Source of the DNA: Candidatus Servula neotermitis
Lineage (GTDB): Bacteria; Actinomycetota; Actinomycetes; Actinomycetales; Bifidobacteriaceae
DNA: 37,576 nucleotides
Direction: 5' to 3'
Assembly: GCA_031281695.1 (NCBI GenBank)
Contig: JAITFB010000061.1
Coordinates: 1 to 37,576, forward strand
Position numbers and translations under genes: made by a program. This document shows positions 18,001 to 30,000 of this stretch, one piece after another (the stretch's first letter is position 1; each line of letters starts with the position of its first letter). The notes beneath the pieces were generated by a model. It was not told where the DNA came from. It ran no database searches and was given only the letters and a program-made list of their open reading frames with translations.

Positions 18001-21000
18001 CCCCGTAGCGAGTGGATGATAATCGGAATTTTGGCCACTTTGAAGACCAACGCAGCCTATATTCCTTTAGCGACCGACATACCTCAAAAGCGTTTGGAAC
18101 ATATTCTGCATGAGGTCAAACCAGTTTGTCTTCTAACTTCAAGCGCTTTGGCCGATAACCCTATTATTTCCAGTTTGAATTCTAAGACTTCGATTATTGA
18201 TAACTCTGAAAATGCAAATTCCGAAATAAACGATCCAACTCTCGACTCATCGAAACCAAATCCTCATACAACTCATCGCCAATCCTCGATTCCTAATGTC
18301 TATAGCATTGATCAGATAAATATCAGTAATTATGCGAAGTCCTCTCCCGCAAGAAGCGTTTCTCCTGATGATTTGGCTTACATCATTTTTACTTCAGGAA
18401 CCACTGGAGTCCCCAAAGGCGTGATGTTGCGTCACATCGGGGCGGTGAACACTACCAATTATTTACATAAGTTATATAATTTGCCTGATGAGGCTGTTAG
18501 TTTGTTTTTGGCGGCTTATACCTTTGATGATTCAGTCAAAGAAATTTTCACAGCTTTATTGTACGGAAGAACATTATTGGTTACCGAAGAGCAAATGTTT
18601 AAAGATATGGAGCGTTTTTACCAGTATTTAATCAAGCACCAAGTGGCTTTAATCAATGCAACTCCTTCGTTTTTAGAACTATTAGATATTTCCCGTTTGA
18701 CGAATTTACAAGTGATTGATACTGACGGCGAAGGTTTTACCCAAGTTTTGTTAGACGATTTGGTTCGCGATTCTCTAACCTTAATCAATACCTACGGTCC
18801 AACTGAGAATACTGTTACCTCAACGTCATATATTTACACTTCGAAAAATGAGTTTCCGAATTTAATTGGCTCTGGCATTCAAAATTGTCAAACCTACATT
18901 TTAGATGAATATCTTCATCAAGTCCCCTTAGGCGCGATTGGAGAATTGTATCTTGCGGGGGTCGGACTGGCTTCCGGTTATTTGAATAATCCAGACCAAA
19001 ATGCTCAAAAATTTATCACTAACCCATTTTATGTTGACGGAAAGGATCCGCCTTGTTATGCTCGGCTTTATCGAACCGGCGATTTAGTTATGCAATTAGA
19101 TGATGGAGTTTTACGATATTTATCGCGCACGGATGGTCAAGTAAAAATTCGGGGGTTCCGGATTGAGTTACAGGAAATTTCTCATGTTCTAGAGCAATTT
19201 CCTTCGATTCAACAAGCTGTAGTGATCGCTCGAGATGAGCATTTGTTAGCTTATTATGTGACGCACCCTGTTGAAAGTGATTCTCCTCTAAGTGCTGCTG
19301 GATCCGATAGTTCTACCAGCACCAGTAATGATTCTAGCGCTGCCATTGATGTTAACCCCGCTGAAAGCAGCATTGTTCACGTGGCTAAAAATGACGCTGC
19401 TGGAGCTGATAGTGGAATGCCAGATTATGAATTAGATCATCAGCAATTATCTGAATTTTTGAAAAAGTATCTGCCTGACTATATGATTCCGGCTTATTAT
19501 AAACGCTTAGACAAAATGCCTATCACAAAAAATGGGAAATTAGACCGAAAAGCTTTGCCCGATATTATGATCGAGCCTGAGGTTTATGTTGCTCCGGCTG
19601 ACCAATTTCAAACCAATCTTCAGAGTGCTTTTCAAGAAATTTTGAATGTGTCGCCAGTTTCAGTTGCCGACGATTTTTTCTATTTAGGCGGAGACTCCAT
19701 TAAGGCTATTCAATTAGTGAATTACTTAATGACTCATTACGGCTATGGGTTGAAAGTCTCTGATATTTTTACCTATAAAAATATTGTGAATTTATCCAAA
19801 CAAGTTTCGCTTGCTAATCGCGCGGATGTTATTCATGAGACTGGAGAATTGGTAGGCGATATTCCTCTTTTACCGATTCAAAAGGATTTTTTCGAGAAAG
19901 ATTATCCTAATCCCAATTATTATAATCAGGCTTTCACTATTCAATTACCAGCGGATTTAAATCAAGCTTTGTTGGAAAAAGCTTTAGTTGAAGTTTTCAA
20001 TCATCATGATATTTTGAGAGCGAGCTATGTCAATCAATCTGGAAAATATAGACCTTACTTAAAAACTGTGCCTATGAATATTCTCACGCCTGATCCAAAC
20101 AACCTTAAGCACTACAAAGTATATGTAGCTCAAACTAATCATCGTCAGTCAAATGGTGACCGGCCATCAATGGTTGATAGCGCAAGTCTGCCCCTTAGCC
20201 AGGCTTTAGATGAATTGCAGTCCCATTTTGATCTGGCTAAGCGTTTATATTCGCTAACTTTGATCCAAGATAGTCCTGCGTTATTACATTTAGCTTTTCA
20301 TCACTTAATCATTGATTCCGTATCCTGGCGAATTATTACGACTGATTTAAATACCGTCTATCAACAATTGCTCAGAGGAGAAATTGTTCAGCTGGAAGAA
20401 AAAATGACCTCATATCGTCAATGGGTTGAGCTAGTTGAGGATTATCCAAAATATGCAACTGATGAAGAATTGGAAAATTTCGAGAATTTGAATTCAAAAT
20501 TACCCGAGTATAATCAATATTTAACTGATAAATTTACCACATCGGAGCCCGCTATTGAGCCAATTGAATCTCGGATTGAAATACCATCAGATCTTACTCA
20601 AAAGCTTTTGCGGCTCTCAAATGTGAATGATATTCTCATTACCGCTTTGGCTGCTCCTTTGGCTAAAGTGACAGGTCGTGAAATGAATTATTTGACTTTT
20701 GAATCTCATGGACGAGCCGAGTTGACAAACTCTGATATTACTAATTTAGTAGGTTGGTTGACTGCAATGTATCCAGTTCAACTCCAAGTCGATCCTAACT
20801 CTTTGGATACTTTCTTGTATACTAAAAATCAATTGGACCAAATTCGCAATTTCGGCATTGCTTATGGAGCAAAATACGGTTATGCTGACTTGCCGGCGAT
20901 AATATTCAATTACTTAGGTGATTTAAGTTCAACTAACGTTGATAATTCTCAGTTTCATTTAATTAATCACTACAACGGAAAACCAGTTGATGCGCGAAAT

Positions 21001-24000
21001 TTGACTCAAGATTGGTTGACTATTAATGGGGCTATTTTGGACGGGCAACTAAAATTTGATGTACTCTCACGATTTGGGCCACAATTAACTAAGCTTTTTG
21101 CTGAAGGTTTTCGCGAGTCTTTAATATCTACGATTGAATCGCGAGCAGCAGATTTGGACCTTTATATTAAAGCCAATCCTTTGCAAATTGGGTTTTTGAG
21201 TCACTCCCTTTTACAAGGCAAGATCGACGATGCTTACAATATTACTAACGCTTTGGATTACAATTATGCTATTGAGCGAGATGCTTATGAAAAAGCTTGG
21301 AACTTTGCGCAAGCGAAATATCCAGCTTTGCGCTTGAATATTCAAGTGATCTCGGGCGAAATTTATCAACGTATTCGAAATAGCTCGCATTTGGATTTTC
21401 ATTATATAGACTTTAGTCAAGAAGCTGATATTGATCAATGCATTCAAGAATTAATTGATAGCGACCGTCATCAACCTTACGATTTGGAACACGATGTTTT
21501 ATTTAGAGTGTACTTAATTAAACGCAGTGCCCAAAGATATACAACTGTAATCTCTAATCATCATTCAATTTTAGATGGTTGGTCGAATCCGATTTTGTTT
21601 AGCTTCGTTGATCAAGCTTATCGGAGTATTTTAGAAGGAAAGTCGGTCGATACGACCGAAGACCGAGCTTACATTTTAGCTCAAGAATATTTAGCTCTCA
21701 ACCCTTCTCCTCGAAATTTTTGGGAACGGTATTTAGAGGGCGTGACAATCAACGAAAATTATCAAGCTATTTTGCGCGAGAATAAAATTTCTACTAATTT
21801 ATTGGAGTACAAGTTCATCGAAAAACCTCAAAATAAATCCATTCACATTCAAGGAGAGTTGTTTGACCGAGTCTCGACTTTTATTGAGCAACATTCTTTG
21901 ACCTGGGGGACTCTTTTACAATATGTTACGCATTTGATGATGAAAGTCTATTACAATACTTCGACTACAGCTTTAGGGTTAGTTCATTCTGGTCGACATC
22001 TTCCTATAGACGATATTGCTCAAAGCGTGGGGTTATATATCAATACTTCTCCGCAAATTCTTCAACATCGGGGAAACCAGTCGGTTTTAGACACTTTGCA
22101 AACCCTTCAAAATGATACCCAAGCTCTCATAGAACATTCAAATATTCCTTTGTCCAGTATTCAAAAACAAGGCGAGCGATTGTTTTCAACTTTATTCGTT
22201 TTCGAAAATTATCCTTTCGATGAAAGTTTAAAAGAAGACCCCGGTCTTACTTTCAGAGAATCAATCGAAAAGTTGGATTATCCTATTTCGGTTATCGCTT
22301 CTCAGGACGAAGGAATCGTTTATCAAATTAAATACGCCAGCGAACTGTTCAGCGATCAAAGTATTGATCAGTTATTGCAATTTGTTCAAAATATTTTGGG
22401 CGAAGTTATTTCAAAAAGAATGGTGTCAGAAATTCAATACCGTTCGGATTTACCAGCGACAGTTTACGAAACAATCGGCGAATTGACTCTACCGGATTTA
22501 TTTGAAAAACAAGTTCAGCAAACTCCAGGTCATCCCGCGGTAGTTTTCGAAAATGTCCATTTAACTTATGCGGATTTGGATTATAAAGCGAATCAGCTAG
22601 CCAATTTTTTGGTTGAAAAACATAAAATTCAACCAAATGATAAAATTGTCTTGATACTCCCTCGGAGTGAATGGACGATCATTTCCATTTTAGCTGTCTT
22701 GAAAACTAACGCTGCTTACGTTCCGATTGCTCCGGATATTCCTCCTAAACGTTTAGAACATATTCTTCAAGATGTTCAACCAGTTTGTATTCTCACTTCA
22801 ACTATGGTCACTGATTTAGAACAACTGCTGGCTAACCAAGTTAAAGAATCTGACAACGAAAGCGTTTCGGATCAACCAATTCCTAATAATTTTGCTCGGA
22901 ATATTTATATGCTAGAGAAACTTGATTTAACTAACTATTTACGGACAGCTCCTACGCGTAAAGTCGTTCAAGACGATTTGGCTTATTTAATTTATACATC
23001 TGGAACGACTGGCGAGCCTAAGGCCGTTCAACTTCGACATCAAGGAGTGGTCAATTTCGCTATGGTTTTATTCAAAAAGCATGAATTGTCCCCAGTCCAG
23101 ACTAAAAATGTGCTGTTTCTTTCTAATTACACTTTCGATGCTTCTATAGCGCAGATTTTTCCAGCGCTTTTGAGCGGTTCGAAGCTGGTGGTGACTAAAG
23201 ACGACTTATATAAAGATCAAGTTGAATTTGAAAGATACCTTAATTATAATCGAATCAATTATATGCACACGACTCCAGCTTTAGCAACCAGTCTTAATTT
23301 AAACCACCTCAAGCATTTACAAATTTTAGTTTTGGGCGGAGAGCCCGTGACTGATGCGGTTTTAGCGAAATTAGCTAACCGCAAGTTTCAATTGTTCAAT
23401 TTATATGGTCCGACTGAGAATACCGAAATGACTTGTTCGCACCCTTACCAGCCCGGGGATTCGCCTAATCTCATAGGAACTCCCGTGCGTAATGTCCAAA
23501 CTTATGTATTGGACGAAAATTTGAATCGATTACCTGTAGGAGCGATCGGAGAGCTATACATTTCCGGCGCAAGCTTGGCTCGAGGCTATCTCAACCAGCC
23601 GAAGCTGAGCGAAGCCAAGTTCATTGATAATCCTTACTTCCAACCTGGAATCGATCACTCCTGGTTTTCTAAAATGTATCGCACAGGAGATTTAGTTCGC
23701 GAACTGGATGACTTGGGTCTGCAATACATTTCTCGTATCGACGATCAAGTTAAACTACGGGGATTTCGAATTGAGTTAGAAGAAATATCAAGCGTCATTG
23801 AGAAGCTTCCGCAAATTAAACACGCTGCAGTTATAGTAAAGTCGAACCAATTGATTGCTTATTTCGAAGCCAGTCAACCTATAAAGGATGTTCAAATTCA
23901 AGAACATTTAACGAAATATGTGCCAGATTATATGATTCCAAAGTACTATCAACAACTGGATAAGCTCCCTTTGAGCGATCATGGCAAATTGGATCGGCGA

Positions 24001-27000
24001 GCATTACCAGAGATTGAATTAGATCAAAGCGAATATGTTCCGCCGCAAAATGCAGTCGAGCGAAATTTACAAAATGCTTTTCAAGAGATTTTGCGTATTG
24101 AGCAAATATCGATCCAAGACGATTTTTTCTATTTAGGCGGGGATTCTATAAAGGCCATTCAGTTAGTTAATTATATCACTCGTCATTATAATTATAACCT
24201 AAAGGTTTTGGATATTTTCACTCGTAAGAATATAGCCAACTTAGCTAAAATAGTTTTTTCCAATGAGCATGAATTTAAAGTGACGCCATATCATTTCAAA
24301 TCGGTCCAAGAACAGGTTTTGTCGTTCGCTCAAGAACGTTTATTTATTGTCGATCAAATTGCTGATCAAACCAGCGCTTATGATATTCCGATAGTTTCCA
24401 AAATTGTCCAAGGCGCTAATTTATCAGCTTTAAAACAGGCAATTCTGGATATTATTCAACGTCATGAAGTTTTATCATCGAGAATCGTGCAAGATCCAGA
24501 CGGTCGAGTTTATCAAGCGAAATTGGATGAGCCTTTTATTATCGAAGAAGTCAATAGCGATCGTCCAAAACAAGTCATTGCTCAATATTCCAATTATGTT
24601 TTTGATTTATTTAACTCGTATCCCATTAAAGTCGTGATCGTGAACCAACAGTATTTAGTAATTACAATTCATCATATCGCTTTCGACGGCTGGAGTGAAA
24701 ACATTTTTATAGATGAGTTGGCTAAGCTATACCAATATTATTCTGGCTCGAATTTAATTAGCTCAAACTCTAACAGATCTGTAGCTATCTCCAACTCTTC
24801 AATGGACCTTGATCAAGCGAAATTAGACTTTTCGATTCCATCTGATTATCCTTTACCAGCTTTAGAAGTTCAATATAAAGATTATGCTGTCCGTCAAAGA
24901 CAATATTTGCAGGGGCAAATTTTCGACGATCAATTAGGTTTTTGGATTACTCAACTCCAGGATTTTGAGAATTTGAATTTACCGACTGATTTTAAACGAC
25001 CAGTGCAAAAAAGCTATGAAGGCGGAGTTTTTGATTTTGAAATTTCTGTCGATCAAGCCCAAAAGGTCAAAGATTTAGCTAAATCATTAGATATTTCAGT
25101 TTATGATGTTTTGCTGTCAGCGTATTATTTGTTTTTGAGAGCTTATTCAAATCAGTCAGATATTACTGTTGGGTCAGTTTTTGCCAACCGTCATTATCAA
25201 AATGTTGATAAAATGATTGGATTTTTTGTGAATACGTTAGCTTTGCGTATGCAAGTAGATCCCCAGCTAACTCTGATTGAATTTACTAAAACTGTATCAG
25301 ATTTAGGAAAAGATGCTCAACTAAACCAAGATATACCTTTTGAAGTTATCGTTGAGCGACTAAATGTTTCCAGGGATACTTCACGCAATCCCATCGTTGA
25401 ACATTTATTTACTTATCAAACTTTTGGAGAGAATTCTAAAGTACTTCAAAATGTTTTGACGCCTATTCAAGATGCTTCTCATAGGATCGCTAAGTTCGAC
25501 TTAGAGATGTTTATTTCCGACAGCGAGAGCGAATCGCTGAGTTGTCATTTGAATTATGCTAAAGCATTATTTAGACCCGAAACGATTCAAAGATTTGCTC
25601 AAACTTATCAATTTATTTTGACTGAACTGTTAGAGCATTTAGATTTAAAAATTTCTGACTTGAAGTACCCATTGTCGGTTCCAGCGGCTAAATATTCTAC
25701 TTTACCCAGTGGTTCAGTTGCCGATTTATTTGAGGCTCAAGTTGAAAAAACTCCGGATAATATCGCTTTAGTTTATGAAAGCCTTAAGTTAAGTTATCGC
25801 GATTTGAATAATCGAGTTAATCGTTTAGCCAATTTTCTATGCGAGCGCCACCATATCCGACCAAATGATAAAATCGTGTTACTTTTGCCGCGTAATGAAA
25901 ATATGTTGATTGCTATTTTAGCTACTCTGAAAACTAACGCTGCTTATATTCCATTGGCTCCGGACATCCCTCCGAAACGCTTAAAGCGAATTCTTCAAGA
26001 TGTTCGACCTGTTTGCATTCTCTCATCCAGTAAGCCAAATTATCAATCGTTAGACTCTCCAGTTTATGATTTAGATCAACTTGATTTGAATTCTTATCCA
26101 GTAACAGCTCCTATACGACGCGTGACTCAAGAAGATTTAGCTTACTTAATCTTCACTTCAGGAACGACTGGTGAACCTAAAGGAGTCATGATTAAACAAG
26201 CTGGCTTGGTCAATTTAGCTACTTCAATTTATGGTAAACATGGTTTAAAGGATATCCAAACTGATATAGTTTTGTTCTTAACTAATTACACTTTCGATGC
26301 TTCTGTCGCTCAAATTTTCCCAGCCCTTTTGAACGGCAAAAAGCTGGTCATAACACGCGATGATTTATATAAAGACCAAACTGAATTCGAAAATTACCTA
26401 AATTCAAATCAAATCACTTATATGCATACGACTCCTTCATTGGCTTCCAATATCAATTTGGATCATATACCCAGTTTGAAAGTTTTGATTTTAGGAGGCG
26501 AAGCCATTACGGAATCTGTATTAGAAAAATTATCGCATCGGAAATACGAACTGATCAATTTTTATGGCCCTTCGGAAAACACTGAAATGACTTGTTCATA
26601 TACTTATCAATTACATGACCAACCGGCTATTATTGGATCGCCGATTTCTAATTGTCAAGTTTATGTAGTTGACCAAAATTTGAATCTGGTTCCTTCCGGA
26701 GCCATTGGCGAGCTTTGCGTATCGGGGATAGGGTTGTCTTTAGGTTATTTGAACCAACCCGCATTAACTCAAGAGAAATTTATTGATAATCCTTTTTATA
26801 ATCCAGCTACTGACCACTCATGTTACGCCCGGCTTTATCGAACTGGCGATTTAGTTCGCAAAATGCTTGATGGGAATTTACAATATTTGGGACGAATTGA
26901 CGATCAAGTAAAATTGCGCGGGTTTAGAATCGAGTTAGGTGAAATCTCAAGAGATATTGAAAGGATCCATTCAGTGCATCAAGCGGTCACTGCAATCAAG

Positions 27001-30000
27001 GATCAACAATTAGTCGCCTACTACGTTGGGGACGAAAAGCTGGAGCAAAATTATATTGAGCGACATTTAGCAAAATATCTGCCTGAGTATATGATTCCTA
27101 TTCATTATGAACGTATTGCGCAAATTCCAGTTACAAGTCATGGAAAATTGGATGTTCGAGCATTGCCTGATGTGAAAATTGACCATCTGGGTTACGTAGC
27201 TCCGAAAGACCCTATTCAAAAAGATTTGCAAGAAGCGTTTCAAGCTATTTTGAATGTTCAACCTGTTTCTACTTTAGATGACTTTTTCTATTTGGGGGGA
27301 GATTCGATTAAGGCGATCCAAGTTGCGAATTATATCAACAATCATTTTGGGTATGTTCTAAAAGTTATGGATATTTTTACTTATAAAAATATTTACAATT
27401 TATCCAAAGCGGTAAAACTTTCCGGGACTCAAGATGTCGAAAAAGAAACTGGTGAATTAGCAGGGGAACTGCCTTTATTGCCGATTCAAACCTCTTTCTA
27501 CGATCGAAATTTTCCAGCTCCTAATTATTTCAATCAAGCTTTTACTATCCAATTGAAATCCCGCGTTAATCATAATTTATTAGAACAAGCTTTAGTTTAT
27601 CTATTTAATCATCACGATATTTTGCGTGCCACTTTCGCTGATCAAAAAGCCCAATATCACCCATATTTGAATAGTGTCCCTTTGAATATTCTGACTCCTC
27701 GAACCGGAGATTTGAGCGGCTATAGTTTTAGTTCAATTGAGGGTATGGAAAACGGACGGCCAATCAAACATCACCATTTGCCGGTTGATGATTTGCATGA
27801 GTTTTTAGACAATGTCCAATCCAACTTTGATTTGTCTAAAAATTTATTTGCCCTGACACTAATTGAAGGAGATCGACCGCGTTTACATTTGGCTTTTCAC
27901 CATATGATTATTGATGCCGTTTCTTGGCGGATTATTGCCAACGATTTGGGCGATATTTACGAACAATTGGAAAAGCATCATAAAGTTCGATTGAGCGAAA
28001 AACAGACCTCTTACCGACAATGGGTTGAAGCAGTTATGGATTATTCAAAATATGCTCGCGATGAAGAATTACAAAAGTTTGAATTAATCAACCAAAAGCT
28101 CCCTGAATATAATCAACATTTAGAGAGTTTGAGCTCTGATCGGCTAAACACCAAAGATCAAAAAGCGAATGCTTCTTCCTCTGAAGGTCCCATTTTGCGA
28201 AAAATCATTGATTTAGATACAAGGACCACTCAAAAATTATTGCATCAAACCAACCTAAATTCTACTTTGATTGCGGCTTTAGCTGGTCCTTTATCCGAGG
28301 CCACGGGACGATCGACTAATTATGTAACTTTCGAATCGCATGGTCGCGCTGAACTTCAACGAACTAATATTGCAAATACCGTGGGTTGGTTTACTGCGAA
28401 ATACCCACTTATGCTGGAAAAACAGAACAGTGCTTGGGCGACCAGTTTGCACGTAAAATCCCAAACTGATCAAATTCGAAATTTCGGGATTGCTTACGGC
28501 GCGAAGTTCGGCTACAACAATTTACCCAAAATCGTTTTTAATTATTTAGGAGACTTATCTTTTGGTCAAGCCGAACCAACTGGTTTTCATATTGTAAATG
28601 CGTATAATGGTAAACAGATCGATGAGCGTAATTTGACCCATGATTTAATGTCGATCAATGGGGCTGTTTTGGATAATAAATTACAATTTGAAGTGGCAAC
28701 GTTATTGCCTTCCAAAATTGCTCAGAGCTTTTTCCGAAGTTTTAGAAAATCCTTAATCGAAACTATCAATGCTGTGGCTAAAATTGACGATTTGTATATT
28801 CAAGCTAATCCTCTTCAAATGGGATTTTTAAGCCATTCTCTTCTACAAGGTCAAATAGACGATGCCTATAATATCACTTTAGCTTTCGACTACAATCGAG
28901 CTATTGACCGAAAAGCCTACGAACAAGCTTGGGGTCTAGCTCAACAAAAGTTTCCAGCTTTGCGGCTTAATCTTGAGGTAATCGCTGGCGAAATCTATCA
29001 AAGTATTCACTCTAAATCCCATTTGGATTTTCAATATATTGATTTTACTTCCAAGTCGAACCTAACGTCAAATGACTCTCTTCAATCTTCAAATACTTCG
29101 AGCGTAGTTTTGACTAAAACTCAAATTGATCAAAAAATTCAAGATATTATTCTCCAGGATCGAAAACGTCCTTATAACCTGAGCAAAGATATTTTATTTA
29201 GAGTGTATTTGATCAAACGCGGGCTTGACCAATATACTGTCATAGTCTCCCACCATCATGCGATTTTGGACGGCTGGTCGAATCCTATCTTGTTAGGGTT
29301 CGTTAACTTGGCCTATCAAGATATTTTGGCTGGGCGTTCGGTTGAGGTCAATCCAGATCAAGCCTATATTTCAGCGCAAGAATATATAGCTCAAAATCCT
29401 TCGTCTTTGGAGTTTTGGTCCAAGTATTTGGACGGTTTTGAATCGAATGAGAGTTATCAAGCGCTATTGAAGCCGGACCAACAAAATGTGAATTTATTGG
29501 AGTACCGATTGATCCAACAATCTTCAGATCGGACCATTCATATTGACGGAGTTTTATATCAAGACATTATGAATTATTGCGAAAAACATTCCGTTACTTT
29601 GAGTACTGTTTTACAATATGTGACGCATTTACTGATGAAGACGTACTACAATACTACCGAGACAGCTTTAGGAGTGGTTCATTCGGGCCGCCATCTTCCG
29701 ATTGCGCAAATTGACCAAAGTGTGGGATTGTTTATCAATACCTCTCCTCAAATTGTTCATCATCAACTTGATCAATCGATTGAAGCGGCTTTAGTTGATT
29801 TACAAAATAATACACAAGAAATCATTCGCCATTCCCTAATTCCGCTATCTAAAATCCAGTCCGGAGCTCAAAGATTGTTTTCGACTTTATTTGTTTTTGA
29901 AAATTATCCGATCGCTAAGAGTGCTCAAACTTGGTCTGACTTGAGTTTACGCGCATCTATTGAGAAGTTGGATTATCCTCTCTCTATCAGCACTGCAAAG

